A stretch of 64,000 nt of DNA from DASUUI01 sp964577965 (lineage in GTDB: Bacteria > Gemmatimonadota > Gemmatimonadetes > Gemmatimonadales > Gemmatimonadaceae), in NCBI GenBank assembly GCA_964577965.1, contig CAZOAT010000002.1, positions 1 to 64,000 of the forward strand. The letters run 5' to 3'. The notes under the pieces were generated by a model that made no database searches, had not been told where the DNA came from, and worked only from the letters and a program-made list of their open reading frames with translations. A program made the translations under genes and the position numbers. This document shows positions 1 through 7,779 of the stretch, in pieces; within the stretch, counting starts at the first letter, position 1, and each line of letters begins with the position of its first letter.

Positions 1-59
1 AGAACTTCGGCCCGTATCCGCCTCCGCCGTTCCCGACTGCGAACGAGCGGGTGCCATAG
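1..59 (+). CDS. possible C-terminal tail of a gene entering from the left
   Basis: A reading frame open from the window edge ends at TAG (57-59) and encodes a proline-rich tail, NFGPYPPPPFPT followed by ANERVP. Third positions are mostly G or C, as in real genes here. The fragment is too short to assign a family, and it could be chance. A hairpin follows shortly after the stop, which fits a gene end. Confidence 0.3.
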   Translation, partial: NFGPYPPPPFPTANERVP

Positions 60-73
60 CTCGCACGCGGTGA

Positions 74-105
74 GCGGGTGCCGCGCGAAAAAGGCGGGCA
101 CCCGC
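74..105. terminator. hairpin between the left-edge frame and the rhodanese gene
   Basis: GCGGGTGCC (74-82) pairs perfectly with GGCACCCGC (97-105) around a 14-base loop. The arm is part of an 11-base direct repeat (45-55 and 72-82). There is no T-run after the stem, so this may be a weak terminator or a structured leader of the gene starting at 124. Confidence 0.35.
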
Positions 106-123
106 GTCACTGCTGAGGGGCGC

Positions 124-486
124 ATGAAACACTCTCCTGGATTTCTCCGCATCGTCGCCGAGGCGCTGAAGCGCGTCGGTGAGGTGGATGTCTCGACCGC
201 GCGCCAACGGCAGAAGCAGGGCGCTCACCTCATCGACGTTCGCGAGGAGAGTGAGTGGAACGCCGGTCACGCGGCGAACGCACATCACATCGGCAAGGGC
301 GTGATCGAGCGGGACATCGAGACGCGCATCCCGGACAAGGACGCGGAGATCATTCTCTACTGCGGTGGCGGCTATCGGTCCGTGCTCGCGGCCGACTCGC
401 TCCGCCAGATGGGCTACCGCAACGTCAGGTCAATGGCTGGCGGCTGGCGCGCCTGGGTGAAGGCAGGCGCGCCAACCGAGCCCTGA
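124..486 (+). CDS. rhodanese-like domain protein
   Basis: This is a 120-residue single-domain rhodanese, probably a cytoplasmic sulfurtransferase. The LIDVREESEW segment (about 36-45) and the active-site loop CGGGYRS with the sulfur-carrying Cys80 are both present, followed by the usual GGW near residue 108. The ATG at 124 is preferred over the upstream GTG at 70: it has GAGGGG just upstream, and the extra 18 residues would be low-complexity and lie across a hairpin. The gene converges on arsM. Substrate and partner cannot be read from the sequence; single-domain rhodaneses serve many sulfur-transfer roles. Confidence 0.85.
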   Translation: MKHSPGFLRIVAEALKRVGEVDVSTARQRQKQGAHLIDVREESEWNAGHAANAHHIGKGVIERDIETRIPDKDAEIILYCGGGYRSVLAADSLRQMGYRNVRSMAGGWRAWVKAGAPTEP

Positions 487-504
487 GCTCTCGCTGTCAG
501 GATG

Positions 505-1350
505 TCACGTCGCGAGCGGCTTCCGCGCCCGGACGAAGGCGCTCATGAATCGCCCATCAACGTCCTGCCTGAGCACGCTGTCGACTCCCGACCCGGTCAG
601 CAGCGCACCAGCGTCCTCAGCGGAGTAGATCCGCGTGGGCTCCAGGTCCACATCGGTGAACCCTGCGGCAGTGAGCAGCGTCCGGTATTCGTTCTCCTCC
701 AGCGCGCCGGCGACGCATCCGATCCACAGCTCCACGCTCCTCCGGATGTCTGCCGGCACATCCCCGCGAACAACGACGTCCGAAACGGCGAAGCGGCCGC
801 CCGGCTTCAGCACGCGGAATGCTTCGGCAAGCACCCGCGGCTTGTCTGCGGAGAGATTGATCACGCAGTTGGAGATGATCACGTCCACCGAGGCATCTGG
901 CAGCGGGATGTCCTCGATCTCTCCCTGGAGAAACTCCACGTTCTCCGCGCCCGCGCGTCGCTTGTTCTCATTGGCCGCGGCCAGCATGTCGTCCGTCATG
1001 TCCAGTCCGTAGGCCTTGCCGGTCGGACCAACTCGCTTCGCCGACAGCAGTACGTCGATACCACCACCGGAGCCCAGATCGAGCACGGTTTCTCCCTCGT
1101 GCAGGTCCGCTAGTGCTGTGGGATTGCCACAGCCAAGTGAGAGCAGGAGCGCTTCCGCGGGAACGCCGGCCGCTTCGCCCTCGTCATACAAGTTCGATGT
1201 GATCGGGTCGTAGGCTGCCGTGCTCCCCCCGCAGCAGCCGCTCGTGGTGCCGCATCCGCCCGCGCCCGATCGCGGCGCCCGGGCGAACTCTCCGTACCGC
1301 TCCTTCACGATCTCCTTCACAGCCGATGCATCAGTGATCATGGTGCTCAT
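505..1350 (-). CDS. arsM: arsenite S-adenosylmethionine methyltransferase
   Basis: ArsM methylates As(III), using S-adenosylmethionine, to methylated and volatile arsenicals. The 281-residue protein has the SAM-binding motif VLDLGSGGG (about 89-97) and the three conserved arsenic-binding cysteines: Cys74 in SLGCGNP, Cys162 in SNCVINL and Cys212 in GCVAGA. A further cysteine group lies near the N-terminus (33, 39, 40). The ATG at 1350 has GGAG six bases upstream. It follows arsR on the same strand, with a separate ArsR-type inverted repeat in the 48 bases between them, so it is probably arsenite-induced. The family call is secure; which methylated product dominates is not visible. Confidence 0.95.
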   Translation of the reverse strand: MSTMITDASAVKEIVKERYGEFARAPRSGAGGCGTTSGCCGGSTAAYDPITSNLYDEGEAAGVPAEALLLSLGCGNPTALADLHEGETVLDLGSGGGIDVLLSAKRVGPTGKAYGLDMTDDMLAAANENKRRAGAENVEFLQGEIEDIPLPDASVDVIISNCVINLSADKPRVLAEAFRVLKPGGRFAVSDVVVRGDVPADIRRSVELWIGCVAGALEENEYRTLLTAAGFTDVDLEPTRIYSAEDAGALLTGSGVDSVLRQDVDGRFMSAFVRARKPLAT

Positions 1351-1359
1351 CGTCGCTCC

Positions 1360-1375
1360 ATCAAGAAATGTTGAT
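1360..1375. promoter_or_regulatory. ArsR-type operator upstream of arsM
   Basis: ATCAAGAAATGTTGAT is an inverted repeat, ATCAA-N6-TTGAT, ten bases before the arsM start codon and directly before its ribosome site. The same ATCAA-N6-TTGAT pattern recurs upstream of arsR, which supports both as binding sites of the encoded ArsR. An A-run (1387-1394) lies nearby. I could not identify a convincing -35 for a separate arsM promoter. Confidence 0.7.
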
Positions 1376-1398
1376 ATATCGCCCGCAAAAAAAAGGGA

Positions 1399-1725
1399 CT
1401 ACCCACAGCAGGAAGCGTCGTCCGTGTGACAGATGCCTCCCTTTCCGACCTCCGCCAGGTATGCCCCGGCCTGTGCGAGCGCTTCGGGGACTATGGTGTA
1501 GTACACCCAGCGGCCGCTCCTGCGGTCGATGATCAGGCCGGCGTCCTTCAGCACCTTGAGGTGAAAGGACAGGCGGGACTGGGCGGCATCCAGCGCCCCG
1601 CTCATGTCGCACACGCACCGTTCACAGCCGGAGAGGCAGCTGAGGATCTCGAGCCGTGTCTCATCGGACAGCGCATGGAACACGGCTGCGGCTCGGGTGG
1701 GCTGGAGAACTGTGGCTTCTGGCAT
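1399..1725 (-). CDS. arsR: ArsR/SmtB-family arsenic-responsive repressor
   Basis: This is a 108-residue winged-helix metalloregulator. The helix-turn-helix lies at about 43-62, and the metal site SGCERCVCDM carries Cys34, Cys37 and Cys39, matching the E. coli-type ELCVCDL site. Extra cysteines occur at 30 and, in a C-terminal tail, at 99, 106 and 107. I place the start at ATG 1725. The upstream in-frame ATG (1734) overlaps the likely -10 element, so a transcript would begin only one or two bases before 1725, making the mRNA essentially leaderless; no ribosome site is seen for either start. Arsenite binding should release the repressor from its two operators and induce itself and arsM. Confidence 0.9.
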   Translation of the reverse strand: MPEATVLQPTRAAAVFHALSDETRLEILSCLSGCERCVCDMSGALDAAQSRLSFHLKVLKDAGLIIDRRSGRWVYYTIVPEALAQAGAYLAEVGKGGICHTDDASCCG

Positions 1726-1733
1726 AGGGGTCA

Positions 1734-1761
1734 TATATATCAACAAAATTTGATGTGTCAA
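1734..1761 (-). promoter_or_regulatory. arsR promoter with ArsR operator in the spacer
   Basis: Read on the minus strand, a perfect -35 TTGACA (1761-1756) is followed after 16 bases by TATATA (1739-1734). The inverted repeat ATCAACAAAATTTGAT (1739-1754) fills the spacer, so a bound ArsR dimer would block RNA polymerase. The half-sites are identical to those of the operator at 1360-1375. The predicted transcript start is near 1727. Confidence 0.75.
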
Positions 1762-1954
1762 GGGCCGTTGCCGAGGCGAGCACGGGATGTGCAAAGTGGC
1801 TGCAGGACTGGAGTTGGGCCCCGGCAACATCGATCCGAGACGCCGAGCGCCGGGAAGACCGGCTCGAACGCCGACGGCTGTACGGCGGCAGCCTCACCTG
1901 TAGTTTTCGATTCCTGAACGCCCGCTCTGCGGGCGCTACAACGTGGAGAGAGGA

Positions 1955-2410
1955 ATGAGCGCTTTTCGTTTGCTTTCAGTTTCTGCCATAGCTGCGTGCC
2001 TGATAGTCCCTGCCGGCGCTGAGGCGCAGGCCGGCTGGCGCCAGGTGTACCGCGATACGCAGATGAACGTCGCCATCGATACCGGGCGCGTGGCTCGTGG
2101 ATCCGATGGAGCCTACACAGTGGTGATGCGCTGGAACTACGCGTCACCGCGCCGCGCTGAGAGCCGTAAGCCGTACTCGCGGCTCATCCAGCAGGTGCAG
2201 GTGCAGTGTACGCCGGCGCCGATCCGGGTGAAGCGTTTCGGGATGGCCCTTTATTCCGCAACTGGTGCACTCGTCGAAGAAGCGCGTCCGCTCAACGCCA
2301 ACGAAGTCAGACTGATGGACTGGGAGCGGCTGCGGCCGCGTTCTGAAGGCGCACGCGTCTATCCAGCGCTGTGCACCACGCTTGCGTCGCTCAACCGCAG
2401 ACGCGCATAG
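1955..2410 (+). CDS. exported small protein, surface-adhesin-E-like
   Basis: This 151-residue protein has a Sec signal peptide: Arg5, a hydrophobic stretch to about 20, and a likely cut after AEA. The mature part resembles the short periplasmic proteins annotated as surface-adhesin protein E-like, with WRQVYRD near the start and two cysteines (VQVQC and ALC) that could pair. The start is the ATG at 1955, with AGAGGA upstream; the in-frame GTG at 1943 lacks a ribosome site. It is monocistronic and ends at a hairpin shared with the converging antiporter gene. Function is unknown, and the family link is from overall character, not from a search. Confidence 0.7.
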   Translation: MSAFRLLSVSAIAACLIVPAGAEAQAGWRQVYRDTQMNVAIDTGRVARGSDGAYTVVMRWNYASPRRAESRKPYSRLIQQVQVQCTPAPIRVKRFGMALYSATGALVEEARPLNANEVRLMDWERLRPRSEGARVYPALCTTLASLNRRRA

Positions 2411-2422
2411 CTGAGCAAGACG

Positions 2423-2455
2423 GCGCGGCGGCCGGAGCGTGACCGACCGCCGCGC
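2423..2455. terminator. hairpin between converging genes
   Basis: GCGCGGCGG (2423-2431) pairs with CCGCCGCGC (2447-2455) around a 15-base loop. It lies in the 52 bases between the ends of a plus-strand and a minus-strand gene, so it could terminate both. There is no clear T-run on either side. Confidence 0.5.
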
Positions 2456-2462
2456 TGAAGGT

Positions 2463-3941
2463 CTATTCCTCCGGCCGGCCGAACATCAGCTGGATGAATG
2501 GAAAATCTTCCAGCTGCGAGAGGACGTACACGTGGTCCCCCGGTCGGAGAACCACGTCCGGCAGTGGCGCTATGAGCTCCTGACCGCGAACGATCAGTGT
2601 GGCGGCAGCGCTTCCCGGAAATGGCAGATCGCGCAGCGGCTGTCCCGCGACGGCCAGCGCGTCGTCGACGTAGAAGGAACGCAGCTCTCCCTTGAGTGGC
2701 TGCAGCGATTCGATCTCGAGCACCGCCGGCGGCGAGGGAGGATCTCCGGATTCAAGGCGCAGATGGCGTGTGAGCCAGGGCACGGTCACGCCCGGCACAA
2801 GTGCGTTCGCAACTACAATGAAGAAGACGATGTTGAAGATGCGGTCTGCACCCGGCGCTCCGGCAAGAACGGGAAAGAGCGCGAGAATGATCGGGACGGC
2901 CCCGCGCAGCCCCACCCAGCCGATGTACCCGATATCGGCCAGCGGATAGCGGAAGGGAGCAAGGCAGAGCACCGTTGCGAGGGGCCGCGCCACAAAGGTG
3001 AGCAGCAGGGCGAGCGTGACGCCGGCGCCCGCGACCGCCGGGAGCTCGGACGGGAAAACGAGAAGGCCGAATACGAGGAACACGGAGATCTGGCTCAGCC
3101 ACGCGGCCGCGTCGTGCACCCGCAGCAGACCCAGTCGGTAGGGGAGCGGCCCATTCCCGAGAACGAGCCCGGCAAGGTACACCGCGAGAAAGCCGCTGCC
3201 GCCCAACAGTGTGGGGATTCCGAACGCGAGGAAGGCGAGTCCGAGCGTCAGCACCGGATACAGCCCTCCGACTGGGAGCCGTACCCGATGCAGCAGGAGC
3301 CGGCCGCCGTAGCCGATGGCAGCACCAGCGATGCCGCCGATGAGCACCTGCTGCAGAACCACAAGGGCGAACGACCAGTGCAGCACGTCGAGCCCGAGCG
3401 TGAAGCCTCGCGTCAATTCAATTGTGAGCATCACAGCGAGCGGGTCGTTCAGGCCGGATTCCACTTCCAGCGTGAGCCCCACCCTTCGCTTCAGGTGTAT
3501 GCGGCTCCCCCGCAATACGGCGAACACCGAGGCCGCATCGGTGGAGGAGACCACCGCTCCCAGCAACAGAGCAGCTGGCCAGGAGAAACCGATCAGCCAG
3601 GCAGCGAGCGCGACGATGCCAGCTGTGGCGAGGACGCCTATGGTCGCCAGCAATCCCGCCGGCGCACCATACTTCCGGATCGCAGAGGTCGGTGTGTTCA
3701 ATCCGCCATCGAAAAGGATCAGCGCGAGCGCTATCGTTCCGACCCGGAAGGCAAAGTGATAATCGGTGAAAGCAATCCGGCCGATGCCCTCGGAACCGGC
3801 GAGCATCCCGATCGTCAGGAAGATGAGCACCACCGGGACGCCGGCGCGGTCGGAAACGCGGCTGAAAATCACACTCACCGCGAGCAGCGCGCCGAACGTG
3901 ACCATGAGCAGCGCGGTGGGGAGCGGCTCAGCGGGGAACAT
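2463..3941 (-). CDS. nhaP2: K+/H+ antiporter of the CPA1 family (NhaP2/CvrA type)
   Basis: This 492-residue inner-membrane protein probably exchanges cytoplasmic K+ for external protons. About a dozen hydrophobic segments fill residues 8-390, and the membrane core contains the acidic helix ALILFDGGLNT and the SSTDAASVFAVLR segment typical of CPA1 exchangers. The last 80 residues form a TrkA-C (RCK-C) regulatory domain, ending in DHVYVLSQLED. The open frame extends far upstream into the neighbouring gene, but homology begins at MFPAEPLPTALL, so ATG 3941 is chosen; no strong ribosome site is present. It lies divergent from the TolB-like gene. Confidence 0.87.
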   Translation of the reverse strand: MFPAEPLPTALLMVTFGALLAVSVIFSRVSDRAGVPVVLIFLTIGMLAGSEGIGRIAFTDYHFAFRVGTIALALILFDGGLNTPTSAIRKYGAPAGLLATIGVLATAGIVALAAWLIGFSWPAALLLGAVVSSTDAASVFAVLRGSRIHLKRRVGLTLEVESGLNDPLAVMLTIELTRGFTLGLDVLHWSFALVVLQQVLIGGIAGAAIGYGGRLLLHRVRLPVGGLYPVLTLGLAFLAFGIPTLLGGSGFLAVYLAGLVLGNGPLPYRLGLLRVHDAAAWLSQISVFLVFGLLVFPSELPAVAGAGVTLALLLTFVARPLATVLCLAPFRYPLADIGYIGWVGLRGAVPIILALFPVLAGAPGADRIFNIVFFIVVANALVPGVTVPWLTRHLRLESGDPPSPPAVLEIESLQPLKGELRSFYVDDALAVAGQPLRDLPFPGSAAATLIVRGQELIAPLPDVVLRPGDHVYVLSQLEDFPFIQLMFGRPEE

Positions 3942-4045
3942 AAGGGAAGGATAGCCGTATCGATTCACTACGGCAGCACGCCAACCGACACAGAGCAGGC
4001 CGGCGCATCCGCTGGTGCGGTTCTTGGAGTAATGAAGGCAATCAG

Positions 4046-5707
4046 ATGAGACGAATACACAGCACCGCACTGCTCGCTGCAGCGAGCCTGTCCCTGGCGC
4101 CGAGCGCGTCCGCCCAGCGCGGTGCGACTCCCGCTCCGACGGTGTCACAGCCCACCGTCGCGAGACCATCAGTCCTTGTGCTGCCGATCCTGCGCGACAT
4201 GCACGACTCCATCCGCACGATTCTGCAGCGGGACCTGGACTACGGCGACGCCCTGGAGGTGCTTCAGGTCGAAACCGATCTGCTCCGCCCGCTCGTCGCC
4301 GGTGACGACCCTCCGGTCCTCCACCCCGACAGCGTCGCACAACTCGGCGCGCGCTTCGTCGTACGTGCTGAGCGCCTGCTCGATACGCTCCGTGTGACCG
4401 TGTACGATACGGCGGCCGGAGGGACGCCGGCCACGCGCGACTTCGTGGTGACTTCATCACCGCCCGACCGCGCGCGCTTCGTGCACGATTCGCTCGTGCA
4501 GGTCTACGGCGACCGAGAGCGGTCCGCGCGTGAGCGCCTCACTGCACTCGGCGTGACGTATGACTCGCTGCTGCGTGCATCGCGCGGAAGGCAGCCGCGC
4601 AACCTGGCGCAGCGTGCGATCGAAGTCGCTCGGCGCGACTCCATGTTCACGGCGATAGCCGCCGAAGGGACACGACTGCATGCCGGGATCGCCCGCCTGC
4701 CTGTGGAGCGCGATTCGCTGCTACGCGTGCGGGTGCCACACGCACAAGCCGAATTCGACTCCCTGTCATATATCGAGCGGATGATGCTGCATGCCGCCGC
4801 CGACGATCTGCAGCACTGGCTCACCGGCATCCGTGGTGCGGCTGCGTCGCGGATCGCCTTTCTCCGCGGCAGCCTGCTGTATGTGGTGGACGCCGACGGC
4901 ACCAACGAGCGGCAGCTCACGGTGCGTGGGCGAGCGCTGTCGCCTGCGTGGCACCCGAGCGGACGATGGATCGTGTACTCCGACATCACCGACGTGGGCA
5001 CGCAGATCGCCGAGGTGGACGTCGGTACCGGGAAAGTGCGGCTGCTGACAGTCACTCCGCGTGGGTACAACATCACTCCGGTGTACACTCCCGACGGCAA
5101 GCGGATAGTGTTCGCCGCGAGCGGGACGGGCGGCAGTCAACTCGTATCGGTGGATCGCGAGAGCTCGCGGCTGACGCGACTCGGCGCGCAGACGCGGAAC
5201 GCTTCGTCACCCACGTTCAGTCCCAACGGCCGGAGAATGGCGTTCGTGGCTCCGCGCACGTGGCAGGGCACCGGCTCGACCGTCCGGATGACGCCGCAGC
5301 TCTTCACCGCCACTGCGACGGGAACCGGACTTCAGCAACTCACCGCCAGTACGTTTGGCGTACGCAGCTACCGAACCAGCCCGGAATGGTCGCCGGACGG
5401 GAGATATGTGACCTACACGCAGCAGGGCGGCGGCTTTCAGGTATGGCTGATCGGCGTCAACGACAAGCGGAGCAGACAGCTCACCCGCGGTCGCGACCAT
5501 GAGGACGCATCGTGGGCGCCGGACAGCCGGCACCTCGTGATCACCGCCGGCCGAGATCAGACCGATCTGATCGTGCTTGACATCGTGACCGGCCGGAGCC
5601 GGGAGCTCGTTGTGGATGGACGGCTACCCGCGTGGAGCCCGCGGTGGGATCCCTCCCACCCGCTGGTCCGCCGGGTCAGCACCTACGCGACGAACGAGGA
5701 TGAGTGA
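4046..5707 (+). CDS. exported TolB-like WD40 beta-propeller protein
   Basis: This 553-residue exported protein begins with a signal peptide (MRRIHSTALL, cut near ASAQ). Residues about 45-140 resemble the TolB N-terminal domain. A central helical stretch (about 160-260) is followed by at least six PD40-type blades at about 298 (WHPSGRW), 348 (TPDGKRI), 391 (SPNGRRM), 448 (SPDGRYV), 490 (APDSRHL) and 528 (AWSPRW). Such propellers act as periplasmic protein-binding scaffolds. No tol-pal genes lie nearby, so a role as the canonical TolB of the Tol-Pal system is doubtful. The central helical insertion is not typical of TolB. Confidence 0.75.
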   Translation: MRRIHSTALLAAASLSLAPSASAQRGATPAPTVSQPTVARPSVLVLPILRDMHDSIRTILQRDLDYGDALEVLQVETDLLRPLVAGDDPPVLHPDSVAQLGARFVVRAERLLDTLRVTVYDTAAGGTPATRDFVVTSSPPDRARFVHDSLVQVYGDRERSARERLTALGVTYDSLLRASRGRQPRNLAQRAIEVARRDSMFTAIAAEGTRLHAGIARLPVERDSLLRVRVPHAQAEFDSLSYIERMMLHAAADDLQHWLTGIRGAAASRIAFLRGSLLYVVDADGTNERQLTVRGRALSPAWHPSGRWIVYSDITDVGTQIAEVDVGTGKVRLLTVTPRGYNITPVYTPDGKRIVFAASGTGGSQLVSVDRESSRLTRLGAQTRNASSPTFSPNGRRMAFVAPRTWQGTGSTVRMTPQLFTATATGTGLQQLTASTFGVRSYRTSPEWSPDGRYVTYTQQGGGFQVWLIGVNDKRSRQLTRGRDHEDASWAPDSRHLVITAGRDQTDLIVLDIVTGRSRELVVDGRLPAWSPRWDPSHPLVRRVSTYATNEDE

Positions 5708-5714
5708 GTCTCCA

Positions 5715-5732
5715 CCCGCTCCAGCGAGCGGG
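5715..5732. terminator. hairpin between converging TolB-like and DHS-like genes
   Basis: CCCGCTC (5715-5721) pairs with GAGCGGG (5726-5732) across a four-base loop, within the 33 bases between two converging stop codons. It is a compact GC-rich stem without a T-run and could serve both directions. Confidence 0.5.
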
Positions 5733-5740
5733 CGCGCGAG

Positions 5741-6742
5741 CTACCAGCCGAGCACCATCGCGAAGATCAGCGGCGCAACTATTGTCGCATCCGATTCGAT
5801 CATGTACTTCGGCGTATCGACGCCCAGCTTGCCCCACGTGATCTTCTCGTTGGGGACCGCGCCGGAGTAACCGCCGAAGCTCGTGGTCGCATCGCTGACC
5901 TGACAGAAGTAGCCCCACAGCCGGACGTCCTCCTGCTTGAGGTCCTGATGCAGCATCGGCACCACGCAGATCGGAAAATCGCCGGCTATTCCGCCTCCGA
6001 TCTGGAAGAAGCCCAGTGATGCGTCGCTGGTGATCTCCCCGTACCACTCTGCCAGGCGCATCATGTACTCGATACCTGTCCGCACGGTGTGGACGTTGCG
6101 AATCGTTCCCGAGATGCAGTGTCCCGCATACATGTTTCCCAGAGTGGAGTCCTCCCACCCGGGCACGAAGATGGGAAGGTTCTTCTCCGCTGCCGCCACC
6201 ATCCAGGAGTCGCGCGGGTCGATCTCGTAGATCGGTTCCAGCCGGCGGCTGCTGACGAGGCGGTACAGGAACTCGTGCGGGAAAGCCCGCTCGCCCTTCG
6301 CCTCGGCCGCCTTCCACTCGTCCAGTACGGCGTCCTCGATGCGCCGCATTGCCTCGCCTTCGGGGATGCACGTGTCCGTGACGCGGTTCATGTGGCGGTC
6401 GTACAGCGCCTGCTCGTCGTCGGCACTGAGATCGCGATAGTCCGGAACCCGCTCGTAGTGTGTGTGCGCGACGAGGTTGAACAGATCCTCCTCCAGGTTC
6501 GCGCCGGTGCAGGCGATGCCGTGCACTTTGTCCTGGCGGATCATCTCGGCGAGCGAGAGGCCGAGCTCACCCGTGCTCATCGCCCCCGCGAGCGTGACGA
6601 ACATCTTTCCGCCTCCATCGAGGTGGCGGATGTAGCCTTCGCCGGCATCCACCAGGGATGCCGCGTTGAAATGCCTGAAGTGGTGGCGGATGAACTGTGA
6701 GACAGGTCCGCTTGCCCGGCTGCCCGTGGAGGGCCGGTTCAT
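5741..6742 (-). CDS. deoxyhypusine synthase family protein, probable polyamine aminopropyl/aminobutyl transferase
   Basis: Family members use NAD+ and spermidine-type donors to move an aminobutyl group. The 333-residue protein keeps the diagnostic segments CTGANLEEDL (about 78-87) and TWGKL with the imine-forming Lys305, plus the NAD-site region around FQIGGGIAGD. Bacteria lack eIF5A, so bacterial homologues are generally considered polyamine enzymes such as homospermidine-forming ones. Agmatine deiminase and N-carbamoylputrescine amidase, which make putrescine, lie 4-6 kb away on the same strand. The start is ATG 6742 with GAGGA seven bases upstream; the longer open frame is arginine-rich and not conserved in style. 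The exact substrate is an inference. Confidence 0.87.
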   Translation of the reverse strand: MNRPSTGSRASGPVSQFIRHHFRHFNAASLVDAGEGYIRHLDGGGKMFVTLAGAMSTGELGLSLAEMIRQDKVHGIACTGANLEEDLFNLVAHTHYERVPDYRDLSADDEQALYDRHMNRVTDTCIPEGEAMRRIEDAVLDEWKAAEAKGERAFPHEFLYRLVSSRRLEPIYEIDPRDSWMVAAAEKNLPIFVPGWEDSTLGNMYAGHCISGTIRNVHTVRTGIEYMMRLAEWYGEITSDASLGFFQIGGGIAGDFPICVVPMLHQDLKQEDVRLWGYFCQVSDATTSFGGYSGAVPNEKITWGKLGVDTPKYMIESDATIVAPLIFAMVLGW

Positions 6743-6839
6743 GGCGCGTCCTCGCTGAGGAGATTGACGGGGAACGCGTCGCACGGAGCGCGCGACTGTC
6801 AGCGCAATATACTCGGGGCCCCCGGAGGACGCGGCCCGA

Positions 6840-7193
6840 TCACCCGCCAAGCAGGCTTGACAGTGCGACGGCGGCAGCGATTCCGACGACGGCGACCAGT
6901 CCAAGCAGAACCCCGGCTGTGAGCCCGACCGTGCGACCCGCGGCGAACTCGCGTGTCTCCACAGCGCGGATCTCGGCAGTGGCGATGGCGACGCGGGTGC
7001 TGTCGGCAGCGGTGAACCCAACGAGCGAGTCTCCTTCGACGTAGGCACCGCGCAGTGTGTACACGGCACCGTCGGAGCGCGTGATCCGTGCTTCGCGTGA
7101 CTGGAGTGGTGCATCCGCAGCAACGGGAACAGACTGTCGTTGCCAAGAGGTGCAGGCAGAGCAAAACAGCACCAGCAGGAGAGCTCGTCGCAT
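6840..7193 (-). CDS. small lipoprotein with C-terminal hydrophobic segment
   Basis: This 117-residue protein starts MRRALLLVLFCSAC, a short signal peptide that ends in a lipobox-like CSAC. A polar beta-rich middle follows, and then a long hydrophobic glycine/alanine-rich helix (about 88-113). It therefore seems to be an envelope protein, lipid-anchored or membrane-spanning. It sits 97 bases upstream of the deoxyhypusine-synthase-like gene and just after the HD-domain gene, same strand. I do not recognise a family. If the lipobox is not used, the alternative is a membrane protein with two hydrophobic ends. Confidence 0.6.
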   Translation of the reverse strand: MRRALLLVLFCSACTSWQRQSVPVAADAPLQSREARITRSDGAVYTLRGAYVEGDSLVGFTAADSTRVAIATAEIRAVETREFAAGRTVGLTAGVLLGLVAVVGIAAAVALSSLLGG

Positions 7194-7203
7194 GTCGATT
7201 ATC

Positions 7204-7779
7204 TCATAAACCGAGGTCAGCCGCTTCGCGCTGCATGGCGCGAATCACGAAAGCAATATGTTCCTCAAGATCCACCCCCAGGTCCGTGGCCCCATTCACG
7301 ATGTCGTCGCGATTCACGCCGCGCGCGAATGCCTTGTCCTTCATCTTCTTGCGCACCGAACGCGCGTCCACGTCGCTCACGCTGCGGGAGGGCTTCACCA
7401 GCGCCGTGGCGGTGATCAGTCCTGTGAGCTCGTCCACGGCGAAGAGCGCTTTCGCCATGAGGGTGCTGCGTGGCGCGCCCGTGTACGCAGCGTGTCCCAG
7501 AATGGCCTCGAGCACGTCCTCCGGATAGCCGCGTTCTCTGAGAATGCGCACGCCTCCGGCGGGGTGTTCCTCGGTTGGTGAGTGCGCATCATTCGGGAAA
7601 CGCTCGTAGTCGAAGTCGTGCAGCAGCCCGGCAAGCCCCCAGCGCTCCACGTCCTCACCGAACTTCCCGGCATACGCCCGCATCCCTGCCTCGACGGCAA
7701 GCATGTGCTTGCGGAGGGAATCGCTGGCGGTGAATTCGTGCATCAATCCGAGCGCCTGCTCGCGAGTGGGAATCGTCAA
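7204..7779 (-). CDS. HD-domain metal-dependent phosphohydrolase
   Basis: This 191-residue HD-superfamily hydrolase has the metal-binding set His25, His54-Asp55 (in LLHDFDY) and a later His96 (LGHAAY), typical of small cytoplasmic phosphohydrolases found beside housekeeping genes. The start matters: the longer ATG start at 7806 would run 31 bases into thrC. TTG at 7779 overlaps the thrC stop by four bases (TTGA) and has a near-perfect ribosome site GGGAGGAG, so I choose TTG. It is translationally coupled to thrC. The substrate is unknown; nucleotides or phosphorylated metabolites are usual for the family. Confidence 0.85.
   Translation of the reverse strand: MTIPTREQALGLMHEFTASDSLRKHMLAVEAGMRAYAGKFGEDVERWGLAGLLHDFDYERFPNDAHSPTEEHPAGGVRILRERGYPEDVLEAILGHAAYTGAPRSTLMAKALFAVDELTGLITATALVKPSRSVSDVDARSVRKKMKDKAFARGVNRDDIVNGATDLGVDLEEHIAFVIRAMQREAADLGL

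Noticed and set aside
1387..1394. run of eight A (T on the minus strand) after arsR as an intrinsic terminator
   Set aside because: No stem precedes the run on the minus strand, so it is not a convincing terminator.
2439..4049. 536-codon plus-strand open frame opposite the antiporter
   Set aside because: It is antisense to a gene with clear membrane and TrkA-C homology, is extremely rich in Arg, Glu and Gln, and resembles no protein.
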